From: Nissolia schottii
Taxonomy: Eukaryota > Streptophyta > Magnoliopsida > Fabales > Fabaceae
Length of the DNA: 64,000 bases
Direction: 5' to 3'
Assembly: GCA_003254905.1 (NCBI GenBank)
Contig: QANU01076562.1
Coordinates: 1,122,823 to 1,186,822 of the forward strand
The notes under the pieces are model-generated. The model was not told the DNA's origin, made no database searches, and saw only the letters and a program-made list of their open reading frames with translations. This document shows, in pieces, positions 35,971 to 48,701 of this stretch (the stretch's first letter is position 1; each line of letters opens with the position of its first letter). The translations under genes and the position numbers were made by a program.

Positions 35971-37097
35971 GTACCAACCCTAATCCTAATTCTCTTCTTT
36001 GCGCGCGCTCTCTCTCGACTTCCTCTCCCTCAGATACATTAATTTGTCGATTCGGTTTCCCGCTCAAATCCTTTGTCCGTTTGATTGGATGGATTCTCCG
36101 AAAATGTTGCTCCCACTGAAATCTTATCTGATTCGTGAATTTGAAGTGTACATGAGAATTTTGTTTTGATCTTTTTTTCCCCGATTTTTTGTTTAAATGA
36201 TTTAGCCGATTAATTGTGTTGATTTGGATTTCGGGGGCATTGTGTTTAGCTAATATTTAGGTACATAGGCTAGTCAATTTGGTTTTAGGGTTCTGTGCAG
36301 CGTCGATTTCCTTCCTTAATTTTCAATTCAATCTGAACCTAATGCATCTGTACTCTGGGACCGTGGATGTCCCTTACGCTTTCCATTCTGTCTATAATCT
36401 ATTGTTTTGCGTAGAAGCCACTCTTAAGGATTTTTCTAATTGATTTTTATTCCCTAAATGTCTTGTTCTTTCGACAATGATGCCCTTTAGGCTGCGACAA
36501 CAGTAATTTCTGATTAATTTCCTTATGGGTTGGGTTGGTATTTGTGCATAATCTACCACCCTGTAGGCATATTAGTGTTTTGGTTTCTGAAGTGATCTAG
36601 GACTGTCGCCACATCCAAAATTAGTGTGTTGTGGTGACAATTTTGTATTGCAGCATTCTAGCTGCGTAGTCTTGTTGCACTTATTTTGTTTACAGTCAGT
36701 CACGTTGATCTATATAATGCCACCTCAAGACTTCTTGCAGTTATTGTTTTCTACGGTCAATCATGTTGATCTGTATAATACCGCTTGACCCTAGCTTTCT
36801 GGATTTGTTTCTATTTGTGCATTTGTGGGTAGGAGTCTAAATCCACTTGCTTCTTGTTGTTAGGATATTTAGCGTTTTACTGTCAATGGGGTCTCCATGG
36901 TTATGTTCATTAGTGACTAGGGTTCTAGGAATCTAGTTCTGTTGCAACTGCTGTTGTGTGAGGTGGACTTTGACTCTGTTGAATTTTCTTTTTACTTGTG
37001 TCATTTGCTATGTTTTTGGATCTTTTGTTTAGTTTCCCCCCTCTTTTCAACTTCTTGTAAGCTTTGACCCTGGTTATTTACTTTATGTTGTGTGCAG
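35971..37097 (+). other. Leader (5' UTR) intron of the 82-residue protein gene
   Basis: A CT-rich leader near 35925-35970 ends AGCATCAGAG, followed by GTACCA. The matching acceptor TTGTGTGCAG ends at 37097, only 14 bases before the ATG at 37112. The 1.1-kb interval has the T-rich composition of a plant intron and no coding frame. This is inferred without transcript data. Confidence 0.55.
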
Positions 37098-37111
37098 TTT
37101 ACTATCTAATC

Positions 37112-37436
37112 ATGTCGGGCAGAGGCAAGTACATCATATCTGCTATAGTTGCAACATTTGGAATTTCATGGATTTGTGATCATACGATTTCAGACAAGAA
37201 GATATTTGGAGGTAACTGCTTTCCATAGGATTTAATTTGATATGTGGTTGTTTTTGGTTGCCTATAATTGCTACTTTCTTTCTTCAGGTACGACCCCTGG
37301 AACTGTTGCAAACAAGGGGTGGTGGGAAGAGACTGACAAGAAATTTCAGGCATGGCCTCGTACAGCTGGTCCACCGGTGGTTATGAATCCCATTAGTCGC
37401 CAAAATTTCATTGTGAAGTCTCGCCCTGATTCTTGA
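37112..37436 (+). CDS. Small conserved plant protein, function unknown (82 aa)
   Basis: Two exons, 37112-37211 and 37288-37436, are joined by a 76-base GT-AG intron within a glycine codon. The protein starts MSGRGKYIISAIVATFG, with a hydrophobic segment at about residues 7-23. It then has CDHTISDKKIFGGTTPGTV, a WWEETDKKFQAWPRTAGPPVV core, and ends NPISRQNFIVKSRPDS. I recall near-identical proteins across flowering plants annotated only as unknown. The short N-terminal hydrophobic segment and the site II promoter elements hint at a mitochondrial membrane protein. That is inference. A leader intron precedes the ATG. Confidence 0.85.
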
Positions 37437-39950
37437 GTTTCGTTGTTAATTGATTTTCGGTTGATTGATTGGTTCACCTTGTTCACGGGAGATGTCTCCA
37501 TGCATGCTAACTATGTTTGAGGATAGACTCTCGTAGTTCAAATAGTTCAGCCTACTTTTTCATTACCACCGACCTTAGTTTTGGATGTTTCATCATGTGA
37601 ATGTTTTTGTCTAAATAAAATGTCACTGAAGAGATCTTGGATTTTTATTGAAACTATATTCTTGTATTCGAATTGTATGTTTTGTCCTTATCTTGCTATC
37701 AATGGGAGTCGATGACTACAAATAGTTTTAGAAGGTCGTGTGTGCCGAAAATCTTGGAGGCTAGTGTTATGATTCTCCTCGCAACGGTGGTGGTTTTGAA
37801 TGACTCTCACGATTGGTTTTTAGTTGAGAACACCTATAATTGATTATGATAGTTATTAGAAATTTAGAAGTGAAAATTTTTTACCTTTAAAGCAGAATTA
37901 ATTTTGAGTTTTATTACATGAAAATCAATCATGCTATTAGACGTGTGTAGTGATAAAGTCCCTTGCCTTTTTTCGCAAAAGGGTAGGGAAATTGATGATT
38001 AGAAGGGATTTAAGTGCTTAATGGAAGAGAAAGCTCAAGAGATGGTACATTTTATCAATAATGCTACGCTACGATTAAAGTAAATAATAGTAAAATAGGT
38101 ATACAATAAAAGAGATGAAAAAGGGTAAATTGAGGGGAAACTTTTTAATGGTTTATTCAATTAAATTCTTAAGGGAAAATCACACTTCCTTCCTCTTCTG
38201 TCCTTCGTAATTTCATAATCAGGCAAGTTGGTTTCTTACCTTTCTTATAAATAAAAAATTTATATTAGTCTCACAAATAAAAATAAAAATAAAAATAAGC
38301 CTTTTGCCAAAAAATCAAATTGTGAGATCGATATGTGTAAAAGTCAATTATAAGGTCTAATCTATTTGAGAATCAAAAATCAAATTCTTAGACTAAATTA
38401 TCTAAGTTTTTTTATTTGTGCGGAGATAATATAAAATTTTCATTTATAAAATGGTAATTTGTTAAGAAGAAAATCCTATATTTCTTTCCCCCGCTACTCC
38501 AACGTTCGACTGTGAGCATGGGCTGGCTAGTTGAAGCTGCTGTCAGTGCCGTGTTCCTCCCAACTCTCCAAGGCCATCTCCAACTGTGGCTCAGCATCAA
38601 GCTCCAACTCTACGACACCCAAGACTTTGGACAATCTCCACCGCTATCTTAGTATTTGACTTTTACACGGTGTACGAGGTGTATGTATGGTGTATGACTT
38701 TTGGTATACGTGTAGCAGAACTCAGTTATTTGGAGCTAGTCGGGCAAAGAGACTATGAAGAAAATCTAGTCTTTCTTCTAAGAGTTCTGTTACACGTACA
38801 CCAAAAATCATACACTATACATATACTCTGTATTTATATACATAAAGTTTGTATTTTAACTCATGTAATGTTTGTGCACTTAATTAAGTATAGTTGAGAG
38901 TATCATTTACAAATTTGTAATGTTTGTGTACTCGTGAGAATAAAGTGTGTGTGTGTATTATTAATGGTGTATGTATGTGTGTATGGAATTAAGTGTACGT
39001 GTAGCATTTTTGTTCTTCTAATATGTGTATACTCTGAAGAACACAGATCAATCAACATATGTATGTACTTTTTTCCCTTCCTAACACCCAAATAAAAGTA
39101 AATGACCAATGATGATAGTGTCAAGACTGTATTTGGGTTGGATTCGTGTACAATTGAAAGGGAGAAGAATATGAAAATTTGTAGATTGATATATGAATAT
39201 GAAAGGTTTAGATTGATGGGATAACGATAGTAATTAAGTGAATGGAACAGTTGCATAAATTACCAAAATAAATGGTATTTCATCACCTCTTAAATGAATG
39301 TTAGCGGTTGTGAAAAACTTGATGAGGGAAAGGGAATTCAAGTTGCAACACGAAGGCGAAGGAATGAAAAGTTGACAAGTTGTCAAAAAATCTAATCTGA
39401 TGTGACAGTGTGTGAAGAGCTTGTATCAAGATTAATATATTATAAATAGATAGATTAATTTATTGTGGAGGTTACTAACACCAAGGAGAAGAAAAGATTT
39501 ATTGTGTGGGGGGAGATTACAAACACTAAAGAAGAAAGAGAAATTTCATTATAAAGTAGATGTTGTGTGCATTAAGAATGAGGTAGAAGGTGTGAAAAGA
39601 TAAAGAATTGTTGGTGATCAAGACACGATGAAGGTGATCAAGGCGTAATAGCACCAGCAAAGAATTGTTGGCTCTATTGATTCTTATTTTATACACTTCA
39701 AAATTGGGATGAGAGGATAGATTATTTATTTGTTCATACCAAATTTGGATTCAAACTGCCGTCTGCAACTGCAATTGCGTTTCGCAATACTGCTGCATTT
39801 TCCTCTAGTCACAGTAATCCAGTGCAACCGCAATTTAAAACTATTGGATGAACCTTCAAGGGAAAACTTTGCATAATCAAAGGCAAACAGTGCTCTTTGC
39901 AGATAACAAGTAACTTTGACTAGTTTAATTTTTTTTACTCTTCAAATAAT
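37437..39950. other. Spacer, no supported gene
   Basis: Contains the 3' UTR of the small protein gene. At about 38490-38650 there is a stretch of higher G+C with a 44-codon frame (MGWLVEAAVSAVF...) that I cannot place. The remainder is AT-rich with short TGTG/TATG-rich parts near 38930-39000. Confidence 0.45.
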
Positions 39951-40200
39951 ATGGCACGATCATTTCTCTTCCACATTGCCAACTCAGAGTTAAGAAGGAT
40001 TGCAGCCCTACCACACCAGATGATGATCTCCAAAGGCTCAAAGCACTATGTCAAATATTAGAGTTGCGTGTGTGGTTGAGACAACCCCAAAAAAAAAAAA
40101 AAGTCTTTTATGCAGCAGAAGATGTGTTGGATGTGGAAGCATGAAATCCTCACCCATAAATTTGAAGTACCAAATTGTATAAGGTACTCTAGCAATTGCG
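39951..40200 (+). pseudogene. Relic of a CC-NB-LRR (Rx-N type) resistance gene
   Basis: An ATG at 39951 opens MARSFLFHIANSELRRIAA, resembling the usual start of legume CNL proteins. In another frame follow LKALCQILELRVWLRQ and, after an A run, VFYAAEDVLD, which match the Rx-N domain's WLxxLK..F.DAEDVLDE signature. Frames are broken by shifts and stops, and no NB-ARC or LRR part follows. It is therefore a short 5' fragment of a dead copy. The identification rests on three short motifs in the correct order. Confidence 0.45.
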
Positions 40201-41239
40201 GACTGAGAGAAACATGGCCTCGTATAAGGAGGTGGTCAATACTCAACTCCAAAGTGAGGCTTTCTATGTCTCTGAACAGTTTAGTCCTATGTTTTATGTA
40301 TTTCAAGTGTTAAGGATGCATAGTTACTACACATTTTAATGAGAAAAAAGAATATAGGTTTCATCTCATTTGAGTTATGGCATTAACTGTGAGCTAACAT
40401 TGTATCTCTCACTTATTGAGCAGTGAACACAAACCAACTAGACACAGTTTTTTTTTTTTATTATTTACATTTCCTATATAGACCAAGTATGTGTTAAACA
40501 ATAATTTGTTTTCCTTTGCCTTCCAAAAGTTGAGCTAATACCCTCTCTTGTTTCAGACCCTCAATATCCTAAATTCCTCAGATGCGCTTATTTCCAAAAT
40601 GCAGAAACAATTAGGGCATAAAGGTTAGATTATTTGGTTAACAAGAACTTTTTTATTGTCAAGTAAGTTACAGTAGTTAGGACATATGTATTTATCATAA
40701 TATTTTGGGCTGTAAAACTGGTTGAGTGCTATGTATAAACAGTAAAACATATCAATCCAGTAGAAGGTGCAGCATGCATTGACAAAGTTCAGATGTACAA
40801 TATGCTACCTCATCAAAAAGAAACTAGAACTTTCAATTTCAATGGGAAGAGACTGATTGGTAGGTGGATTCATTTCCCAATGAGTTTTAAGTACAACATG
40901 AAAACTTAGGGGCCAGCTCATACGCAATAGGAACTGATATATCCTGCATCAAGGTCTCTTCTTGCATGCATCCTCCTCCAAACCCAATACAGTGTCCAAC
41001 TCAAACAGATAAGCTTCCTTTTCATAACTAAATTGGAGAAACTATAATAAAGGTGAAGGAAGATCTAACAATGCCAATGGCCTTAATTTTACTTTGACAC
41101 ATCACCTTCCCATGTAAAATAATCACTCATACAAGACTACTTAAAGTTGCAAGTCATAACTCATCAGTTCCCCGGCAGCCATGATAGTATCATCGATGGT
41201 GTAGATCACAAAACAGAAGAATCAAGTGGCTCGCCATCC
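40201..41239. other. Downstream region of the PXC3-like gene
   Basis: Contains the 3' UTR of the minus-strand receptor gene on its right side. No other feature recognised. Confidence 0.5.
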
Positions 41240-44007
41240 TCAGTTTTGCTTTATCTCCCGAAGCATTTCTACTACATTCTTCATTTTTGGTCGCTTGGCT
41301 GGCGTAGTGTCGCTGCAGAGCAATGCAACCTTCAGAGCAGCAAGCATTTCTTTCCTCCAACCGAACGAAACAGTGCTAAGCCTTGCATCCAGTATCTGCT
41401 CTGGAGTTTCGCCTCTTACTGGAGCACTATGAACCCACTTCACCAAATCTACACCTTCACCGAATTCCTCATCAACCGGTTGCCGAGTTGTAAGAATTTC
41501 CAACAGAACAACACCATAGCTGTAAACATTTCCAGGTGCGGTTACTTGCATCGTATAAGCATATTCTGCATCACAGGAGAAACATACATGAAGCGTGCAA
41601 AGCACAATGAAATTTAATAGGAAGAAATGAAGAATGGAAGGAGTAATTGAATGCCAGAAAATAGTATACCTGGTGGTATGTAACCAAAGGAACCAGCAAC
41701 AGCACTAATACTTGCAGTGCCTTTGGTTGGATCAAGAAGTTTTGAAATCTCAATCTCACCAACCAGTGGCTTGAAATTTGAATCTAAAAGAACATTGCCA
41801 GAAGAAATGTCAAGATGGATAATTGCCACGTGATGAAGGAAAGCCAAACCTTCTGCGATTCCAATGGCAATGGATAGCCTAGTAGGCCAGTCAGGCTGAT
41901 AATCAGGTTGCCTCGTTGATTCATGAAGAAGCTGAGCCAATGTTCCGTTGGGAAAATAATTATGCAAGAGAAGAGCAACGTCTTCATAAATAACATAGCC
42001 GATTGGTCGTACTAGATTATCGTGACAGACTTTGCCCAGCCTTTCAAGTTCTCTAATCATCTTGTTCTGGTGGTGGATTATTGTCTTGTCGACGGACTTC
42101 AGTCTCCTAACGGATAAGACCACTCCAGAAGGCATGACTGCCTTGTAAACCGTGCTGAAAGTTCCACCGCTGAGTTTGTTTGAGTCTTTCAGAGTTGCTT
42201 TAACAACGGCATCAAAGTCTACTGCTTGTTTTAGATTATCAACAAAAACACTCCCTGCTACTACAGTTGGGTTGTCGTTGGCTCCATCGTCAATAATCCC
42301 AGCATCTTTGGCTACTTTTTCTTGCCTCTCTCTGATCATAAACAGCAAGACAACTACGGTCACTGACATAAACACTGCCAAACCAGAACCAATTACAGCT
42401 AGTATGATTCTGTAGGAAACCTTGTGATGGTAGATCTTGTGGTCATCATCAAGATCTCCGCATGAAGAGTTCAATGGCTCTCCACAAAGCCCTTTATTGC
42501 CCATAAAGCTTGAACTAGGACTCTTCTGGAATGGTACAAATGTCGGTACAGGGCCTCCAAAAAGATTATTTGAGAAGTTGACCTCTATCAAGCTCAACAT
42601 TCCCTTAAGCTCAGCTGGTATATTACCTGAGAGCCGATTATTTGAAACATCCAAAGAAACAAGTTTGTCCAGTCTTCCTAGTTCAGGGGGCAGTGGTCCA
42701 TGAAGATGGTTGAAGCTCAAATTTAAAGCTATCTGTAAGTTCCTGATGTGACCGATTTCAGGAGGAATAGTGCCAGTCAAATAGTTACTGCCCAATTGCA
42801 ACTCGAGAAGTTTTGCACAGTTTCCAATTTCATGAGGGATCTCTCCTCTCATGGAATTCTGACCCACCAACAGGTACTGCAACCGAGAAATATTGCAGAT
42901 TTCATTTGGAATTGTCCCATTGAACCTGTTGTTGCTAATATCAAGCTTGTTAAGACTTTTGCAACTCAGAATTGACCGTGGGATGTCACCAAACAGGCTA
43001 TTCCCAGAAAGAATTAATTCCTGTAGGTTCATAAGTTGTCCAAACTCCGGTGGAATTGCTCCAGTAAATCCATTTGAAGCTAAATTCAAGAGGGTGAGAT
43101 TAGAGCACCGAGCAAATTCTGGCACTACCTCACCCGAAAGATTATTGTTATCGGCTTCAAAGTAGGTTAGGCTACTAAGATTTCCAATTGTCTTAGGAAT
43201 AGAACCTACTAGATGGTTGTTGCCAATTCGAATATTGGAAAGGGCATAGCAGTTCCCAATTTCCACCGGAAGATCACCACTAAAGTTATTCTGGGTGAGA
43301 ACCAGAACTTCTAGCTTCCCCGGAGTGAAAATGCTTGCTGGTATTTGGCCTTCGAGCTGGTTGGAGTGCAGGTTAAGGATTTGAAGCTCAGAAATCAAGC
43401 CTAGATCATCAGGAATCGAGCCACCTAACCGATTCTCATAAGCAGTAAAAACCCTCAGGCTGGTCAAATTGCCCATCCAAGAAGGTATCAAACCACTCAA
43501 ATGATTACTAGAAACTTGCAAATCCTGCAATTTCACTAGGCCATGAAGCTCCACCGGTATCTCTCCCACAAGCACATTGTTGGAAAGGTTCAATGATTTG
43601 AGGCTTTTGAGAGCACCCAATTGCGGCGGAATCGAGCCACTAAACTTATTGGAAGACAAATCTAGGACCTCAAGATCAGATAAGTTTCCAAAAGCAGGAG
43701 GAATCGATCCGTCAAAGTTATTATTCGATAGGTCAAGCCACTTCAATGCCTTGAGCTCAGACATTCGAGTCACATTACCTCGAAGGTTCCGGTGAGCGAG
43801 ATCAAGCTTCTCCACCATTGAGTGGTTACCACAGCTCACTCCTTGCCAGGTACAGTAGTTGGAGCTGTTGGCATCCCAACCAGGGACTCCAAGCTCTTGG
43901 TTGATAGCAAGTAATATAGCTTGGTCTTGGAGCTCAGCACCAAAAACAAGCTCAGAATTTGACAGATACCAACCTAACAGAAGATGCAACAAGCACAGAA
44001 TTTCCAT
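41240..44007 (-). CDS. PXC3-like: LRR receptor-like kinase of the PXC3 type, predicted pseudokinase
   Basis: Exon 1 is 44007-41670 and exon 2 is 41565-41240. The 104-base GT-AG intron splits a Glu codon. The protein has 887 residues, close to Arabidopsis PXC3 (about 890). Layout: signal peptide about 1-23; N-terminal LRR cap with YCTWQGVSC; a long run of LRRs of the LxLSxNxFxGxIP type; membrane segment about 534-558; kinase-like domain from about 610 to the end. Key catalytic positions are altered: the glycine loop reads LSGGTFSTV, the VAIK lysine is Arg634, HRD is HLD (731-733), and the DFG position reads EIE (751-753). The HLD and EIE changes are shared with Arabidopsis PXC3, which is related to the vascular PXY kinases. 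Signalling by partner kinases, not by its own catalysis, is therefore likely. Confidence 0.95.
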
Positions 44008-44780
44008 TGCTGGAAAAAAAAAAAAAATTTCTATGCTGAAGTGAAAGTGTTAAGAGTTCCACCTCAACAACTCAAACAGTGTTCTTCCAAAACCTCCCAC
44101 AAAACTGTGAACAAAGCTCAGTACCACAACAACATCAACAAGTTCTGCTTCTTGTTCTTCTCACTCAATACAAAAAAAAAAATAAAAAATCCAACTTTCC
44201 TTCACAATTTACCTTCCCTTTTTTGTCCTTTTCTCTCTTTATTTTGCAAAATGTGGGGGATTTGGAAATAGATGTTCCAAGTTGAAACCAAGCAGTAATC
44301 CCTTGTATTCCTTGCTCAGCTAGCTGCTTCTTGCTGCAATGAAGATGCAGAGCATCAAGAGGGAAAAAACCTTAGGAAGCTTTTGACTAAAAATGTGTCC
44401 GTACCTGAAATAAAATAACCCCCCCCCCCCAGATCACATATCAGAATTTATGAAGAAACCCCATTTGAGATTGTCGAAAAAGGAAAAAGACCCATTTAAG
44501 CACTGCGACTCCTTACTTCAGGGTATCCAAAAACAAAAAAACAATTTTTTTTTCTCTAGAAAAGCAAAGTTTCCAAAAAAAAAAAAAAAAAAAGTTGTAA
44601 CTTTCAGGGTCCAAAGCTAACAGAAAACCCAGAAAACAAGCAGTGCATACTTTGGCAGCTGAAGAAGATGAAGAAGAGGGAAAGGGTGATGGAAGCAACA
44701 GAGAAAGTGAGTGACCGCAGTTATTCAGAGAAGGATGAAGCTCTTGCTTTAATGTGAACAAAGGGTGACGAAATGAATGG

Positions 44781-44781
44781 G

Positions 44782-44809
<28 letters not shown>
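44781..44809. repeat. (GA)n microsatellite upstream of the PXC3-like gene
   Basis: A pure GA run (CT on the transcribed strand of the receptor gene) lies about 780 bases before its ATG. CT-rich tracts near plant transcription starts are common, so it may lie in the core promoter or leader. Confidence 0.9.
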
Positions 44810-44815
<6 letters not shown>

Positions 44816-47779
44816 GCAGGGCTTTGGTCACAGGGCTCACAGACCAGGTGTTTTTCCTCCTCTGTCTCTCTCTCACAATACAGAAAAAGAGAGAGAGATT
44901 GGGAAGAGGTAATTTGTTTTGCAATGCAATGGTAAAGGGATTCACGAGAAATGGGCAGTGAGTGAATGTAAGGAAAGCTGCGTGTGGGCCCCGCACCTTC
45001 AACACTACACTTGTCTTTGTTTGGCTTTGGGAGCATAATAATCAAGCATATCAAAACAAACTCTGATGGGGAAGAGGAAAAAAACATGGTGAGAGCCATG
45101 CATCTTAATTCATTTAATCTGTTATAATTAAAATATGTGTGTGTGTTATATTAAGAGTTTCATTGACACCTTGTGTTTCATTCAACATTTATTTTTCATA
45201 AGCAGGATATTTGGATCACATAATTGAAGTTCACAAGATTTGGTAGCCATCAATGCTCGTATTGAAAACCAAATCCTTACTTTCGTAAGTTGTAAGTGGT
45301 AGTCTTGTAGTGTGTTCAAAAAGAGTAGTGTTGTTCTGCTATTAAATTTGGTGTAATTATTATTCATCCAACTTTCTTACAGGTTTGATGTCGAAGAAGC
45401 ATTTTCTTTTGAAAAAGTTAGTGGAGCAATAAAGATTTTGATCATAGGTGAAAATTTCTCAACCTTTACCAACTCAATTGATTTTAAAGGCTTGCACCGC
45501 AAAATAAAAAATGTTATTAATCTTAGGTTTAGTTTGATATAACTTTGAGAGGATACTTCTATTCTCAAAAATTATAAATTAATTTTTTGTGTTTGATAAA
45601 TAAAATGTAGAGATATTTTTGTTGTTGACTTTTAAAAGTTAAGGTATTATTAAAAACTCTTATGGGTATCTTTTCAAAGTTAACGTATACTCTCTAAACG
45701 TTAAAATACTAATATAATTTTATACTTTAATGATTATTATTACTTTCTTTAATATCATTATTATAGTAATTTTAGATATAAAAATTATATTTAAAATATA
45801 TTTACCAAACATTACTCCTATAATTTTACTTATTAAAAATTATTTTTTTATTTTTTTAACAAACAATACTGTTATAACTTTTTGTGAACAAATTTTAAAA
45901 TGTCAAAAAACTCGACAATTATCAAAATAAAAATAAAAATATGGCGTTATCAAACCAAACCAAACCCGAGTGCTTGTAGGAAATATGGAAAAATAAGTCA
46001 CTAAACCTCAAAGCGTAAGTAGGAAATTGCATGTTTCATTGATCGTTAATATATTTTTTTTCTTCTAAACATTATATTGAATTAAATACACTGCTTCTAC
46101 TTTTGGGTTTTGTTAAGCTTACAATCTCTGACACCTCTTTGTTGCTTTATGTTTACAGTAATAAAATCAACAAATAGAAAGAGGAATGAAAGTGAAGGTG
46201 AGTACCTAGTGTTGGTCATACAAGGGGAGAAATGTGCCGTGATTGGAAATCAACGTGCAATGCCCTTAGACCCTCTTAGAGAGTGTTTGGTTTCTTTTAT
46301 TTCTTTTATATACTATCGGGCATGAGGCTTGCCATTTTTCCAAAACACATATTTCAATTTATTTGTTAAATAATACCCCAAACAAAAATTCTGCACAAGG
46401 AAGAATTTCTGAATTTCTGGACCAGTATTTTTTATCCCATTTATTTGTTATCCTATACATGAGTCTTACAACCAACCACCTTCATGTTCAAAATTTTCTG
46501 CTTAACTAAAATAGTTTACTTAGGTGCACACTCACATTAGTCTAGGTATCTGGCATTCATGAATCCAGCCCCTTCAATCATGAAAGAGAAAGCTTAACAA
46601 GTAGCATATAAAAAAGGATTTTGCGGTATGTATCAGAAAGATAATTTGTTACACTCGGTTGTGTACACTACATACCTTGAATGGAGCCATGAGTATTCCA
46701 TCACCAAGTTATAATGTCAATTATAAGGTAATTGGATTGGAAGGTTTTTCAACCTTACCTTGATTCATACACAAAGTTTATAAATTTATGCGTTTAATTG
46801 TTATCTACAGATTTTATTCTTATTTTTGCATCTCATCAAATCATTATATATATATAGAGAGAGAGAGTGTGTGTGTGACGAATCTAGAAAATTTTGGTTT
46901 TAGTGTAAAATTACATAAATATAACAAGAATTTTCATGTTATTATATTTAGACTTTAAAAATATTATTTAAAATAACAAAAAGATCAATTTACAATTGTT
47001 CTCTAGTCAATTTCATATTTTAAAAATGTTAAATGATATTTTCATTATCAATACTATCAAATAATCTTCTTTCTATTTATACTATCAAATAAATTAGTTT
47101 ATTTTAATAATTTTTTTATTTGAGTATAGGAGACTGGGGCAAACTTAGTAAAATAATGGGGCAAAATTATATATATATACACACACACACACACCCATAT
47201 TAGTGTAAAAAACTCAATGGGGGCATCCCCTTTTACATGGATCCGTCCATATACGCACATATTACTTTTTAAGTAGGGGGTGAAAGAGTTAATTACTTTT
47301 ATTTATATGTAAGATTTGATTAGGAGAGAATGTAAAAGTGTTTTTATATTGTCAGTATATAACAATTAAACTCTAATTTTATTGATCTGAAATGTTCGAA
47401 CATCAAATTTTAATTCATATTAGTTAAACATGTTAATTATAAGGTATACTTGGATGTATTTAATTGCTGCCTACACTTCACCTAAACTTTATTTGGTGAT
47501 AGGGCAATAAGTGCATGATTAAGCAATCAAACTATCCAATTAGTCTTACCCCATAGTGCTTGATTTCCACCTTGCTAAGTGCAAAGGCTTATCTTCTTTT
47601 GTTTTTTTTCTCCTTGAAGACAACACTATGCAGAAACTCTACCAGCTTATTGGAATCTATGCAATATTGGGAAAACCAATCCTCATGAATGGAGTAAAAG
47701 AAAAGAAAGGCTTTACAACTTACAATAACAAAGAAGAACAATGTTAATGTGACATGGGTTGCAAAAGAAATTATTTTGT

Positions 47780-47922
47780 AATCTTAACACGTTACCTTGA
47801 ATATGATATAGATTATATAATGGATAATATTTTAATTATAAGTGATAAGTCATTTCAAGATGAAGGTTAAAATATCATTCATTGTGTTATTTAGAATATA
47901 TTCAGCATGGTATTTTAGGACA
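47780..47922. mobile_element. Diverged foldback MITE, same family as 9081-9253
   Basis: GGATAATATTTTAA (to 47835) faces TTAAAATATCATTCATTGTG (from 47868), and the outer parts (CCTTGAATAT against ATATTCAGCATGG) also pair. The inner words match the element at 9081-9253. Confidence 0.5.
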
Positions 47923-48701
47923 AATCATATGCATTCCATCAAGTTGCATTATTTTAAGATATACCTTCTCTCCTTGTGATTTTTAAATCAAAGATAATAC
48001 ATCATCACAATAAGTAGGTACAACATTTACAAATCACGTTTAAGAAAAAAAAATAAATATACAAAAATCGAAATTAATGGCGTCAAAAAGCATACTTTAG
48101 AAAGCATATTTTGTCTTTTAATTGTTCCAACTCAGTTATCATTGCATCCATGAATTAGTAGACAAGTTACCGCTACACTTTCTGCTAGCTAGGCGTTGTA
48201 TTGTATTATAATGTGCATGCAGTATGCAAAAGTATTCTACAAAGTCAATCACAATGAATATGGTTGTGGACAATGATCCTGCAAAGAAAGCGGAGAAAGG
48301 GGAAAAGTGTTACGTTTTTTGTTTGCAGAAGAGCATGATGAATAAGTGATAACGACGAACGATCGCATTCATCACAGAAAATTATAGACCACAAAATATT
48401 TTCTCAGTCCTAAATTTACAATTTTTTTTAATTTAATCATAAATTAATATATCTGACCATTAATAAAAGTTTTGAATTCTAATAAAAGGCATGGGGAGTA
48501 TGAAGAGAAAGTAAATGATGCACTTGTATATTATATAACATCAATTGTTTATGCTTTTATAAATTTAAAAATTCTCGTGTAATCCTGAATCATATTAGAT
48601 ATGTTATGAATTATCACACTATAAATGATATGAAATGTTTGAATCATATACAATACGACGCTTTACAATGAATTTTTCTCATACGTTTATTTATCCATTA
48701 A

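Larger units (their letters stand above)
44008..48701. other. Promoter side of the PXC3-like gene and gene-free spacer
   Basis: The 44008-45100 part is probably promoter and leader of the receptor gene. It holds a 12-C run (44419-44430), an A run near 44575 and a (GA)n run (44781-44809). Beyond 45100 the DNA is AT-rich without coding signs. A TA/GA/GT compound microsatellite lies near 46843-46878, a TA/CA one near 47170-47193, and a foldback MITE at 47780-47922. Confidence 0.5.

Noticed and set aside
38518..38652. 44-codon frame MGWLVEAAVSAVF... in a GC-richer patch
   Set aside because: Short, without recognisable homology or splice context. Kept only as a remark in the spacer entry.
44749..45099. 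Open frame of 116 codons upstream of the PXC3-like gene
   Set aside because: It is built mainly on the GA/CT repeat and its neighbours. It lies where a promoter or leader is expected.
46110..46325. 71-codon open frame
   Set aside because: No recognised motif, isolated in a spacer. Its length is expected by chance over this distance.
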